Assembly: GCA_017546585.1 (NCBI GenBank)
Contig: JAFYWC010000156.1
Location: 1 to 36,279 of the forward strand
Source: Bacteroidales bacterium
Lineage (GTDB): Bacteria; Bacteroidota; Bacteroidia; Bacteroidales; UBA932
Direction of reading: 5' to 3'
Length of the DNA: 36,279 nt
The notes under the pieces are model-generated. The model saw only the letters and a list, made by a program, of their open reading frames with translations, was not told the origin of the DNA and ran no database searches. This document shows, one piece after another, positions 9,085 to 17,728 of this stretch. Every line of letters begins with the position of its first letter. Positions within the stretch are counted from its first letter, which is position 1. The position numbers and the translations under genes are program-made.

Positions 9085-10203
9085 ATGGAAATGATTTTGG
9101 CAACTGCGGTTGTCGTCTTGTCTGTGTGTCTGGCAGTGCTGCAGATTGTGAGGAATGTGCGGTTCAAGTCGCTTGCGGACAGGCGTCAGAAGATGATACC
9201 TGTCCTGCTTGGAGTCAATGCTACGCTTGTGCTATGTGATGCCTCGGCGGGAACCGGATTTGTGGAGAGGGCCAGTGTGGATGTCTGTCTTGCCGTTACT
9301 GCCTTGTCGGTAATGGCTTTGTCGCTGAATGAACATTGCAGATGGATCCGCATAGTGTATTCGGTATTGATCGTTCAGGCTGTGCTTGCTGCATATTATG
9401 CCCTGTGTGTATTCGGCGTGTTTCCGCATCCGCCGTTGTGTCTGCCTTTGGTTCTGTTGTGTCTGGTTGCAGCAGGACATCTGGCTGTCTATGCATACTG
9501 TCTGTGGGTCAGAGTGTGTAATGTGCGCCTGCTGATCCAGTCGGGCAATGTCTGGTCTTATGTGTGTCTTGCGGTGGATCTTGTGTATCTTGCCTTCTTC
9601 CTGTTCTATGCAATGGCGGCGGCCTCGTTGATCTATGTGGATTGGTCTGGATCGCCTTGGCTCCTGCTTTTGTTGAATATGCTGCTTGTGGGCCTTGGAG
9701 GAGCATTGGCATTCCGCATTTCGTATGATTCCCTGTTCGTAATCTGCCGTGAGAAAGAACGTCTTATAGTTGAGTCTATGAAGATATCCACAGCGGAATC
9801 CTCGGCTGCCTCCAATAGAGAGAAGGCTGTCTATAAAGATCTGTATGACAGGCTTGTGGAGTATTTCGAAGCGGAGAAGCCGTTTCTCCGCGGAGACCTT
9901 ACTATAAATGATGTAGTGGAGAAGGTGTTTTCCAATAAACTGTACATCTCAAGAGCCATAAGCCATTATACCGGAAGGAACTTCTGCCAGTTTGTGAACT
10001 ATTACAGAGTGATGTATTCGGTAGACTGTTTCAGGCAGAATACAGATATGAAAGTGTCCGAACTCTGGTCCGTGTGCGGCTTCAATTCCATAGTGTCTTA
10101 CAATATGGCCTTCCGTCTGTTTATGGGTGAAAATCCCAGTGACTGGTGCCGTTCGGAAAAGATAAGATTATCAAGGAAAAAGACTATCTTTGCGGCGGAT
10201 TGA
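9085..10203 (+). CDS. Membrane-anchored AraC-family regulator
   Basis: The 372-residue protein has six or seven hydrophobic segments in the first ~220 residues, then a short linker and a C-terminal AraC/XylS DNA-binding domain (about residues 265-365). The second helix-turn-helix is readable around VSELWSVCGFNSIVSYNMAF, followed by GENPSDWCR, which fits the family's FxxxxGxxPxxYR ending. This layout (7TM sensor plus AraC domain) recurs in Bacteroidales regulators of unknown signal. It stands alone between a terminator and ettA, so no target operon can be read from context. The start at 9085 is followed directly by the first hydrophobic segment. The DNA-binding call is secure; the sensed signal is unknown. 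Confidence 0.85.
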   Translation: MEMILATAVVVLSVCLAVLQIVRNVRFKSLADRRQKMIPVLLGVNATLVLCDASAGTGFVERASVDVCLAVTALSVMALSLNEHCRWIRIVYSVLIVQAVLAAYYALCVFGVFPHPPLCLPLVLLCLVAAGHLAVYAYCLWVRVCNVRLLIQSGNVWSYVCLAVDLVYLAFFLFYAMAAASLIYVDWSGSPWLLLLLNMLLVGLGGALAFRISYDSLFVICREKERLIVESMKISTAESSAASNREKAVYKDLYDRLVEYFEAEKPFLRGDLTINDVVEKVFSNKLYISRAISHYTGRNFCQFVNYYRVMYSVDCFRQNTDMKVSELWSVCGFNSIVSYNMAFRLFMGENPSDWCRSEKIRLSRKKTIFAAD

Positions 10204-10226
10204 ACAAATAATCAAAAATAGCATAT

Positions 10227-11906
10227 ATGGCAGACGAGAAAATCATTTTTTCTATGAACGGGGTGGGCAAGATCCTGCCTCACAACAACAGGGTTATCCT
10301 CAAGGATATCTACCTTTCATTTTTCTATGGTGCCAAGATCGGTATTGTCGGACTTAACGGTTCCGGTAAGTCTACCTTGATGAAGATCATCGCAGGTATC
10401 GAGAAGGGTTACCAGGGAGAAGTGGTATGGGCTCCAGGATATTCAGTCGGATATCTCGAGCAGGAGCCTCAGATGGATCCTGACAAGACCGTTATCGAGG
10501 TCGTGCAGGAGGGCGTGCAGGAAGTTATGGACATCCTCAAGGAGTATGAGGAAGTAAATATGAAGTTCTGCGAGCCTATGTCTGATGAGGAGATGGCTGC
10601 TCTTATCGAACGTCAGGGAGAACTTACCGAGAAGATCGAGCACTGCGGCGGATGGGAAATCGATTCAAAGCTCGAGAGAGCTATGGATGCACTCCAGTGT
10701 CCTCCTTCAGATGCTAAGGTATCTACACTCAGTGGTGGTGAGCGCCGTCGTGTGGCTCTCTGCCGTCTGCTCCTCCGCCAGCCTGATGTACTCCTTCTTG
10801 ACGAGCCTACCAACCACCTCGATACTGAGAGTATCCAGTGGCTCGAGGCTCACCTCCAGCAGTACAAGGGTACTGTCATTGCGGTTACCCACGACCGTTA
10901 CTTCCTGGACAATGTTGCAGGCTGGATTCTCGAGCTTGACAGAGGTGAGGGTATTCCTTGGAAGGGCAACTATTCTTCTTGGCTTGATCAGAAGAGCACT
11001 CGTCTTGCGCAGGAGGAGAAGCAGGAGAGCAAGCGCCGCAAGGCTCTGGAGCGTGAGCTCGAGTGGGTGCGTATGGCTCCTAAGGCACGTCACGCGAAGT
11101 CTAAGGCACGTCTCGGTGCATACGAGAAGCTTGCTGCAGATGACGGACGTGAGAAAGAGCAGGCACTCGAGATCTTCATCCCTAACGGACCGAGACTCGG
11201 TAACAAGGTCATCGAGTTCAAGAACGTGTCAAAAGCATATGGCGACAAGCTTCTTTATGAGAACCTCAATTTCGTGCTTCCGCCAGCAGGTATCGTTGGT
11301 GTGATCGGTCCTAACGGTGCGGGTAAGACTACATTGTTCCGTCTTATTATGGGACTCGATACTCCTGACACTGGTGAGATCACTCTCGGTGAGACAGTGA
11401 AGATCGCATATGTAGATCAGCAGCATAAGAGCATCGATCCTGAGAAGACTGTATACGAGACAATCGCGGAGAATTCGGAGTTCGTACGTCTCGGCAAGAG
11501 AGAGGTGAATGCGAGAGCATATGTTTCGCGCTTCAATTTCTCTGGTGCGGATCAGGAGAAGCTTTGCGGAATCCTTTCAGGTGGTGAGAGAAACCGTCTC
11601 CACCTTGCCTTGACTCTTAAGGATGAAGGTAATGTGCTCCTTCTCGACGAGCCTACCAATGATGTGGATGTAAATACTATCCGTGCTCTTGAGGAGGGTC
11701 TTGAGAACTTCGCAGGATGTGCGGTGGTGATTTCACACGACCGTTGGTTCCTCGACCGTATCGCGACACACATTCTCGCTTTCGAGGGTGACTCGCAGGT
11801 TTACTTCTTCGAGGGAACATACTCTGAGTATGAGGAGAACAAGAAACGCCGTCTTGGCAACGAGGAGCCTAAGCGCTTCAAGTACAAGAAGCTTATGGCG
11901 GAGTAA
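10227..11906 (+). CDS. ettA: ABC-F ATPase EttA (energy-dependent translational throttle)
   Basis: This is a soluble ABC-F protein that binds the ribosomal E site and, in E. coli, gates entry into elongation according to the ADP/ATP ratio. The 559 residues compare with 555 in E. coli. There are two ABC domains: Walker A GLNGSGKST at residues 42-50 and GPNGAGKTT near 360, each with an LSGGER signature and an LLLDEPTN Walker B. The linker carries the EttA-type segment around LEWVRMAPKARHAKSKARL, which separates it from other ABC-F groups. There are no transmembrane segments. It has its own terminator at 11908-11945. EttA as opposed to another ABC-F subfamily is a confident call because of linker and length. 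Confidence 0.95.
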   Translation: MADEKIIFSMNGVGKILPHNNRVILKDIYLSFFYGAKIGIVGLNGSGKSTLMKIIAGIEKGYQGEVVWAPGYSVGYLEQEPQMDPDKTVIEVVQEGVQEVMDILKEYEEVNMKFCEPMSDEEMAALIERQGELTEKIEHCGGWEIDSKLERAMDALQCPPSDAKVSTLSGGERRRVALCRLLLRQPDVLLLDEPTNHLDTESIQWLEAHLQQYKGTVIAVTHDRYFLDNVAGWILELDRGEGIPWKGNYSSWLDQKSTRLAQEEKQESKRRKALERELEWVRMAPKARHAKSKARLGAYEKLAADDGREKEQALEIFIPNGPRLGNKVIEFKNVSKAYGDKLLYENLNFVLPPAGIVGVIGPNGAGKTTLFRLIMGLDTPDTGEITLGETVKIAYVDQQHKSIDPEKTVYETIAENSEFVRLGKREVNARAYVSRFNFSGADQEKLCGILSGGERNRLHLALTLKDEGNVLLLDEPTNDVDVNTIRALEEGLENFAGCAVVISHDRWFLDRIATHILAFEGDSQVYFFEGTYSEYEENKKRRLGNEEPKRFKYKKLMAE

Positions 11907-11907
11907 T

Positions 11908-11945
11908 AAAAAGGACCAGCTGATCATTCAGTTGGTCCTTTTTAT
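11908..11945 (+). terminator. Intrinsic terminator of ettA
   Basis: A 16-base stem (11908-11923 with 11928-11943, one G-U pair, AAAAAGGACC arm) with a four-base loop ends in a T tract, two bases after the ettA stop. Confidence 0.9.
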
Positions 11946-11966
11946 TTATGTCACACAGTGCTAAAG

Positions 11967-12002
11967 AAAAAAGGAACCGATCTCCCGATCAGTTCCTTTT
12001 TC
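11967..12002 (-). terminator. Intrinsic terminator of rpmH
   Basis: Read on the minus strand, a GGAACTGATC-type stem with a short loop is followed by a run of T. It begins immediately at the rpmH stop codon and faces the ettA terminator, so the two convergent genes each have their own. Confidence 0.88.
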
Positions 12003-12155
12003 TTACCATCTGTCCTCAGATGATACAGTCAGCTTCTTGCGGCCACGACGGCGGCGTGCTGCCAATACGCGACGTCCGTTAGGAGTCGACATACGCTCGC
12101 GGAAACCGTGCTTGTTGCGGCGCTTGCGCTGTGATGGTTGGAATGTTCTTTTCAT
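12003..12155 (-). CDS. rpmH: 50S ribosomal protein bL34
   Basis: The 50-residue reading frame begins [20 protein letters not shown] and continues with [22 protein letters not shown], which is the bL34 signature over its full length; a short acidic-aromatic tail (SSEDRW) follows. It is a highly basic structural protein of the large ribosomal subunit. It has its own consensus promoter (12191-12221) and terminator, so it is a single-gene transcript. In many bacteria rpmH is next to rnpA and dnaA; here it sits by rsmG instead. Confidence 0.97.
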   Translation of the reverse strand: MKRTFQPSQRKRRNKHGFRERMSTPNGRRVLAARRRRGRKKLTVSSEDRW

Positions 12156-12190
12156 ATCTAGATATTTTTATATTTTTCAATTTGGGAGTG

Positions 12191-12221
12191 CAAAGATAGC
12201 ACTTTAGAAATTATTTGCAAA
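12191..12221 (-). promoter_or_regulatory. Consensus promoter of rpmH
   Basis: On the minus strand TTTG (12221-12218), a 19-base spacer and TATCTTTG (12198-12191) match the Bacteroidota consensus exactly, 35 bases before the rpmH ATG. It lies just past the end of rsmG. Confidence 0.82.
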
Positions 12222-12229
12222 ATATTTTG

Positions 12230-12916
12230 CTATTTTTCTATATATATCACCTGTTTGGTCTCAAAGAACGGGTCTTCTGTCCAGCTGTTTATAGGCCAAA
12301 TGTGCACAGAACCCTTGCGCATCTTGAATTTTGCCATTGCTGTAGAGATTTCTTCGGCGAGGTCTCCGCCCTTGAGGTAGAGGATACCTTCGTTGTATTT
12401 GCCCTTTACCCAAGGCATAAAGTTCTCGAGGGAAGTGACAGCACGTGATACTATATAATCAAAGGTCTCCGGGAGAGATTCAGCTCTTGCGTTTACTGTT
12501 GTGACGTTCTTCAGACCAAGTCCTTTATATACTTCTGTGGCTACGATGATCTTCTTTCCGATCGAGTCGCAGAGGGTGAACTGCGCGTGAGGGAACATAA
12601 CTGAGAGCGGAATGCCAGGGAATCCGCCGCCTGTACCGAGGTCGAGGATCTTCAATGGCTCAGATACGCTGTATGGACCGTCGCCTCTCATTCTTTCATA
12701 GATGTCAGGCATTTGGTTCTTGAGGTAAGCTGCAATGCAGAGGGAGTGGAGGACGTGGTGCCTGTAGAGTTCGTCGATGTCTTTTCTTGACACTACGTTG
12801 ATCTTCGCGTTCCATTCTCTATAGAGACCTTCCATAAGGCGGAACTGCTCCATCTGCTCTGGAGTCACTTCCGGGAAGCTTGTCTCGATTATGCTTTTGA
12901 ATTCGTTGTATGTCAT
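12230..12916 (-). CDS. rsmG: 16S rRNA (guanine-527-N7)-methyltransferase RsmG
   Basis: RsmG (GidB) transfers a methyl group from S-adenosylmethionine to N7 of G527 in 16S rRNA. The 228 residues are of usual length. The SAM-binding glycine loop reads LDLGTGGGFPGIPLS (about residues 91-105), preceded by the family's WNAKINVVSRKDIDELYRHHVLHSL block and followed by the acidic CDSIGKK strand and the SRAVTSLENFMPW segment. It lies 11 bases downstream of the sigma-factor gene on the same strand, so polA, the sigma factor and rsmG probably form one operon. rsmG loss gives low-level streptomycin resistance in other bacteria. Confidence 0.96.
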   Translation of the reverse strand: MTYNEFKSIIETSFPEVTPEQMEQFRLMEGLYREWNAKINVVSRKDIDELYRHHVLHSLCIAAYLKNQMPDIYERMRGDGPYSVSEPLKILDLGTGGGFPGIPLSVMFPHAQFTLCDSIGKKIIVATEVYKGLGLKNVTTVNARAESLPETFDYIVSRAVTSLENFMPWVKGKYNEGILYLKGGDLAEEISTAMAKFKMRKGSVHIWPINSWTEDPFFETKQVIYIEK

Positions 12917-12927
12917 AATTTTACGTC

Positions 12928-13527
12928 TTATAGCAGTTCGTCAGAGTAGTCCATCATCTTGAGCAGTATGGCCTTGGCTCTGCGTATCTTTGTCTTTACT
13001 GTGTTGAGCGGCATTTCCAAGGCGTCCGCTATCTCCTTGTATCCGAAGTTGTCGATCAGGTTCATCTTTGCGACTGTCCTGTAGTCGTCTTTCAGCTTCT
13101 CGATGTTTGTCAGCCACTTGTCATATTCCTGCTGGTTGATGATGTCTTCTTCAGGATTGTGCATTGTGGCCGGCAGTTCCTTCAGTTCCGCGATTTCCTC
13201 GTTGATGGAGGTTGTCGGCATATTGGTCATCTCCCTCATATGCTTGCTGAGGTAGTCGAACGCCGTGTTTCTGGCGATTCGGTAGAGCCAGGTCGAGAAC
13301 TTGTATTCGGGATTGTATGATTCGATCTGGCTGAATGCCTTCTGGAAGCTTTCAAGGCAGATGTCTTCGATGTCCTCCTTCTGGGCCACGTATCTGGATA
13401 TGTGGCTGCGTACACCGACATTATATCTGGTGTACAGAACGATGTATGCGGCCTGATTCTGTTCGGCCGCCATCCTGACCAGTTCGATGTCTGTCAGATC
13501 AGTGAGCTTCGAGCCAGTTGTTTCCAT
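12928..13527 (-). CDS. RNA polymerase sigma factor, ECF (RpoE-like) type
   Basis: The 199-residue protein has sigma region 2 (about residues 20-95, with FSTWLYRIARNTAFDYLSK as the core-binding and -10 recognition part) and region 4 (about 140-195, with YKEIADALEMPLNTVKTKIRRAK as the helix-turn-helix). Regions 1 and 3 are absent, as in the ECF group. No anti-sigma gene is next to it. The start overlaps the end of polA by 29 bases; a later Met (residue 19) would remove the overlap but also the first part of region 2, so I keep the longer form. Overlap with polA implies co-transcription. The stimulus is unknown. Confidence 0.92.
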   Translation of the reverse strand: METTGSKLTDLTDIELVRMAAEQNQAAYIVLYTRYNVGVRSHISRYVAQKEDIEDICLESFQKAFSQIESYNPEYKFSTWLYRIARNTAFDYLSKHMREMTNMPTTSINEEIAELKELPATMHNPEEDIINQQEYDKWLTNIEKLKDDYRTVAKMNLIDNFGYKEIADALEMPLNTVKTKIRRAKAILLKMMDYSDELL

Positions 13528-16144
13528 AATTGCATTCTACTGTTAAAGGTATTGAGAGTTCCACCACGTTCTCCATCTCTTCTCTTACGATCTGTTCGAG
13601 ACGGGCCGCTTCGGAAACTGTCGCGTCAAATACAAGTTCGTCGTGGATCTGGAGTACCATCTTGCTCTGGAGGCCTTCACTCTTGATGCGCTTGTCGACG
13701 TTGATCATCGCGAGCTTGATGATGTCGGCCGAGGTGCCCTGGATCGGCGCATTGATGGCATTCCTTTCCGCGATCGAACGGACTGTACCGTTGGTCGAGT
13801 TGATGTCAGGCAGATATCTTCTGCGTCCGAAGATGGTCTCGACGTAGCCGTTTTCCCTTGCGCTTGTCAATGTGTCGTTGATGAATGACGATATTGAAGG
13901 GAAGTTAGCGAAGTAATCCTCGATGATTTTCTTTGCTTCGGCCCTTCCGATCTTGAGCCTCTGGGAGAGACCGAATGCCGAAATGCCGTACATAATGCCG
14001 AAGTTGGCTGTCTTGGCGATTCGTCTCTGGTCCGGAGTGACATCAGAAAGGTCCACGCCGAAGATCTTGGCTGCTGTGATCGCGTGTACGTCCTGACCGT
14101 TGCGGAAAGCATTGATGAGGTGTGCGTCGCAGCTGAGATGCGCCATAATCCTCAGTTCTATCTGAGAGTAGTCGGCTGATACTATCACTCCGTCCGGACG
14201 GCTTGGGATGAATGCCTTGCGGATCTCCTTGCCCCTTTCTGTCCTGATAGGGATGTTCTGCAGGTTCGGCTTGGATGAACTGAGCCTTCCGGTAGCTGTA
14301 AGTGCCTGATTGAAAGTAGTATGAATCTTTCCTGTCACTGGGGAAATGTAGTTCGGGAAAGGTTCGATATATGTGGACAGAAGCTTCTTGACGCCTCTGA
14401 ACTCAAGTATTTCATTGATGATAGGATGTCTGTCCGACAGGGCACTGAGGGTGTCCTCGTCTGTAGGATAGCTTCCACGGCTGCCTGACTTAGGCTTCGC
14501 TTTAGGGTCGAGGTTCAGCTTTTCGAAAATCAGCGTACCGATCTGCTTCGGAGACATAATGTTGAGGGTCGGCTCCTCCGCCATTTCTCTGATGTTCTCC
14601 TGGATGGCGTTCATCTCTGCGGTCAGTCCAGCTGCATACCTGCGCAGCTGAGCCTGGTCGATCTTCACGCCTTCCATTTCCATATCGGAAAGCACCTTCA
14701 GCAGCGGCTCTTCCATCTGGTCGTAAAGACTCTGGACCTCTGATGCGCCCATCTCTTCCCAGATCTTTTCACCTAGCATATATGTCACTGCTGCTTCAGG
14801 GAATCGGCTGGTCGTCGTGTCTTCCTCCGGAATCTCGTCGAAGAGCGAGAGGGGAGCCTCTTCCTTGGGACTTTCAAGGCTGTCTTCGATGTTGATTCCG
14901 AGATAAGTCCTTGAAAGGATATCTATCTTGTGGCTCTTCTCAGGGTTGATCAGGTAGTGCATCAGTTCGATGTCCATCAGTTTGCCCTCGAGTGAGAGTC
15001 CGTTGTGTACCAGCAGGTTGCGCTGCAGCTTGAGGTCGTATCCGTACTTTGTGACAGTGGCGTCTGCGAGGATGTCAGAGAACTCCTCAGCCTTGCCCTC
15101 CGCTACGGCTTCGCCTACCGCTACGGTCACCTTGCTGATCTGGCTGAATATTCCTGATTCCTTGCTGTCGGTCACTACAGCACAGCTTCCGTTCTCCTTC
15201 GCCAACTTTGCGATGGCCTCAGGAGTCACTTCCTTGAATGTGAGCTTCTTCTCTTCCTTTGAAGATGTCGGCTTGATGTCGCCGAGGTATTTCTTGAGCG
15301 AACCGAATTCATATTCTTCAAAGAGGTCTGCAACTTCCGGAGAGTACGCTCCTGTGACTTCTGCGTCGCAGCATTTCGCTTCGAGAGGCACATCGGTTCT
15401 GATGGTCACGAGGTCGTGGCTCATCCCGATGTAGTCCTTTGCGCCTTCAAAGGCCTCGCGCTGCTTAGGAGTAAGTTCGTCGATGTGCTCGTATATGTTG
15501 CTGACAGTGCCGTATTTGGAAATGAGCTTGCCTGCTCCGACTTCTCCTACTCCCTTCACGCCGGGGACGTTGTCTGAAGAGTCGCCGCAGATTGTAAGGA
15601 TTTCCACCACCTGCTCAGGTCTGTGGATGTTGTATTTCTCGCATACCTTGGCGCTGTCGATGATTTCGTGCTCGCTGCCTGACTTGCCCGGCTTGTACTG
15701 GAGGATGTTCTCCGTAATCAGCTGGCCGTAATCCTTGTCCGGAGTTACCATATATACGGTATATCCTTCTTTTTCAGCATATTTGGCCATTGAGCCGATG
15801 ACGTCGTCCGCCTCGTATCCCTTTACCATCAGCACCGGGAAGCCCATCGCCTTGCAGAGTTCGCAGAGCGGCTCCAGCGAGTCTATGACGAGCTGGGGAG
15901 TGGCCGAACGTGTGGCCTTGTATTCAGGGTACATAGTGTGACGGAAGGTTCCTCCCGGAGGATCGAACGCAATAGCGAGATGGGACGGCTTTTCCTTCTC
16001 GATGAGTTCAAGGATGTATTTGGTGAATCCGAACAGGATGGACATATCCGCGCCCTTCGAATTGATCATAGGATGCCTGAAAAAGGCATAGTACATCTTG
16101 AATATGAGAGCGTGACCGTCTATCAGGAAAAGTGTGTTCGCCAT
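13499..16144 (-). CDS. polA: DNA polymerase I, apparently without proofreading residues
   Basis: The 881-residue enzyme acts in Okazaki-fragment processing and repair. The 5'-3' nuclease domain fills about residues 1-290 (start MANTLFLIDGHALIFKMYYA). The polymerase domain fills about 500-881, with motif A DYSQIELR, motif B RRIAKTANFGIMYG and motif C IHDELVF. I start at 16144 because the extra residues of the longer frame to 16261 are not polymerase-like. The middle exonuclease-like domain is shortened. The DxE motif is absent, the NLKYD-type position reads DLKLQ, and the YxxxD motif is not seen, so 3'-5' proofreading is probably lost, as in Taq polymerase. A TACCTTTG -7 element lies at 16166-16173. 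Confidence 0.95.
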   Translation of the reverse strand: MANTLFLIDGHALIFKMYYAFFRHPMINSKGADMSILFGFTKYILELIEKEKPSHLAIAFDPPGGTFRHTMYPEYKATRSATPQLVIDSLEPLCELCKAMGFPVLMVKGYEADDVIGSMAKYAEKEGYTVYMVTPDKDYGQLITENILQYKPGKSGSEHEIIDSAKVCEKYNIHRPEQVVEILTICGDSSDNVPGVKGVGEVGAGKLISKYGTVSNIYEHIDELTPKQREAFEGAKDYIGMSHDLVTIRTDVPLEAKCCDAEVTGAYSPEVADLFEEYEFGSLKKYLGDIKPTSSKEEKKLTFKEVTPEAIAKLAKENGSCAVVTDSKESGIFSQISKVTVAVGEAVAEGKAEEFSDILADATVTKYGYDLKLQRNLLVHNGLSLEGKLMDIELMHYLINPEKSHKIDILSRTYLGINIEDSLESPKEEAPLSLFDEIPEEDTTTSRFPEAAVTYMLGEKIWEEMGASEVQSLYDQMEEPLLKVLSDMEMEGVKIDQAQLRRYAAGLTAEMNAIQENIREMAEEPTLNIMSPKQIGTLIFEKLNLDPKAKPKSGSRGSYPTDEDTLSALSDRHPIINEILEFRGVKKLLSTYIEPFPNYISPVTGKIHTTFNQALTATGRLSSSKPNLQNIPIRTERGKEIRKAFIPSRPDGVIVSADYSQIELRIMAHLSCDAHLINAFRNGQDVHAITAAKIFGVDLSDVTPDQRRIAKTANFGIMYGISAFGLSQRLKIGRAEAKKIIEDYFANFPSISSFINDTLTSARENGYVETIFGRRRYLPDINSTNGTVRSIAERNAINAPIQGTSADIIKLAMINVDKRIKSEGLQSKMVLQIHDELVFDATVSEAARLEQIVREEMENVVELSIPLTVECNYGNNWLEAH

Positions 16145-16165
16145 AACCTTTTGAAAATTGAACCC

Positions 16166-16173
16166 CAAAGGTA
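16166..16173 (-). promoter_or_regulatory. Probable -7 element of polA promoter
   Basis: TACCTTTG on the minus strand, 21 bases before the polA ATG, matches TAnnTTTG. The position 19 bases further upstream reads GGTG rather than TTTG, so the promoter is incomplete by consensus. Confidence 0.5.
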
Positions 16174-16271
16174 TAAAAAGTTTCGTTATCCTCACCTTGA
16201 ACCTGCTAAAAAATGACCTTCTGCCTACGGCAGTTGTACATAATGCGCTTAAAAGTGTCAATGATATTTAT

Positions 16272-16279
16272 TATATTTG
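16272..16279 (+). promoter_or_regulatory. Probable -7 element of hisS promoter
   Basis: TATATTTG matches TAnnTTTG, 28 bases before the hisS ATG. No TTTG is present at the right distance upstream. Confidence 0.5.
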
Positions 16280-16307
16280 CACGATTAACTGAAAAAATCA
16301 GAGACAA

Positions 16308-17717
16308 ATGGCACAGAAACCTTCGATTCCAAAGGGAACTAGAGACTTCGGACCTGCAGAGATGGCAGGAAGAAACTATATATTCGACACTATCCGTTCT
16401 GTCTTCAAGACATACGGATATGCTCCTATCGAAACTCCTTCGATGGAGAACCTCAGCACTCTTCTCGGCAAGTACGGCGAAGAGGGAGACAAACTTCTTT
16501 TCAGAATCCTGAATTCCGGAGATGCGTTCTCTAAGATCAACTACGACGAGTATCGTGTCGAGGGAACAGAGAATGGCTACAACAGCAAGGCGCTTTCTCT
16601 CAAAGTGTGCGAGAAGGGTCTCCGCTATGACCTCACTGTACCTTTCGCAAGATTTGTAGTACAGCATCAGAACGACATCACTTTCCCTTTCAAGAGGTTC
16701 CAGATCCAGCCGGTATGGCGTGCTGACCGTCCTCAGAAGGGCCGTTATAGAGAGTTCTACCAGTGTGACGTGGACGTTATCGGCTCTACATCGCAGCTTA
16801 ACGAGCTCGAGCTTGTCCAGATTGTGGACAGAGTGTTCACCCTCTTCGATGTGAACGTATGCATAAAGATCAACAACCGTAAGGTCCTCACCGGTATGGC
16901 TGAGATCTGCGGCTTCTCTGACAAGGTGGTTGACATCACTGTCGCCATCGACAAGATCGACAAGATCGGACTCGAGGCAGTCGAGGCTGAGATGCTTGAG
17001 AAGGGTCTTACTCCGGAGGCTGTAGAGGTTATCCGTCCTGTGCTCACACTTTCAGGTACAACAGCAGAGAAGATCGCTGTAATGCGCGATCTTATGAGCG
17101 GCAAGTCGGCTTCGGGAATCGTTTCAGAGACAGGTCTCAAGGGCCTTGACGAGCTTGAGGAACTCTTCGGATTCATCGATGCTGCAGGCATCCGTCACGA
17201 GGTGGAGATCGACCTCTCTCTCGCACGAGGACTCAACTACTATACAGGTGCGATCTTCGAGGTGAAGGCAAAGGACTTTGCCATCGGAAGCATCTGCGGC
17301 GGCGGACGCTACGACAACCTTACAGGCATCTTCGGTCTTCCTAATATGTCAGGCGTCGGAATCTCATTCGGTGCAGACCGTATCTACGACGTTCTCAAGG
17401 GACTCGACAAGTTCCCTTCAGAGGTTACATCTACAACAAGACTTCTTTTCGCAAATATGGGAGCAGAGGAGCTCAAGTATCTGATCCCTGTAGTGAAGGA
17501 GCTTCGTGAGGCCGGCGTTTCTTGCGAGATTTATCCTGAGTCTTCGAAGCTCAAGAAACAGTTTGACTACGCAGACAAGAAGTTCATTCCTTTCCTCTCT
17601 ATCGTAGGTGGAAACGAGGCTGCCGAAGGTCTCATCAATATCAAGAACCTTGCATCAGGCGAGCAGAAGTCATTCGCTAAGTCTGACATCGCTTCAATGA
17701 TCGAATTCATCTCATAA
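16308..17717 (+). CDS. hisS: Histidyl-tRNA synthetase
   Basis: This class II synthetase charges tRNA-His. It has 469 residues, slightly longer than the 420-430 of proteobacterial enzymes. The N-terminus PKGTRDFGP is the conserved family start. Motif 2 is readable as [19 protein letters not shown] (about residues 144-162). The histidine-binding loop RGLNYYTG and the motif 3 region GGGRYDNL...[10 protein letters not shown] are intact. The C-terminal anticodon-binding domain follows from about residue 370. It diverges from polA and is followed 11 bases later by the C1 peptidase gene. Function is certain. Confidence 0.98.
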   Translation: MAQKPSIPKGTRDFGPAEMAGRNYIFDTIRSVFKTYGYAPIETPSMENLSTLLGKYGEEGDKLLFRILNSGDAFSKINYDEYRVEGTENGYNSKALSLKVCEKGLRYDLTVPFARFVVQHQNDITFPFKRFQIQPVWRADRPQKGRYREFYQCDVDVIGSTSQLNELELVQIVDRVFTLFDVNVCIKINNRKVLTGMAEICGFSDKVVDITVAIDKIDKIGLEAVEAEMLEKGLTPEAVEVIRPVLTLSGTTAEKIAVMRDLMSGKSASGIVSETGLKGLDELEELFGFIDAAGIRHEVEIDLSLARGLNYYTGAIFEVKAKDFAIGSICGGGRYDNLTGIFGLPNMSGVGISFGADRIYDVLKGLDKFPSEVTSTTRLLFANMGAEELKYLIPVVKELREAGVSCEIYPESSKLKKQFDYADKKFIPFLSIVGGNEAAEGLINIKNLASGEQKSFAKSDIASMIEFIS

Positions 17718-17728
17718 GCATATAAACT

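Noticed and set aside
10585..11304. 239-codon open frame inside ettA
   Set aside because: It is a Ser/Leu/Arg-rich out-of-phase reading of ettA, whose own frame is fully conserved.
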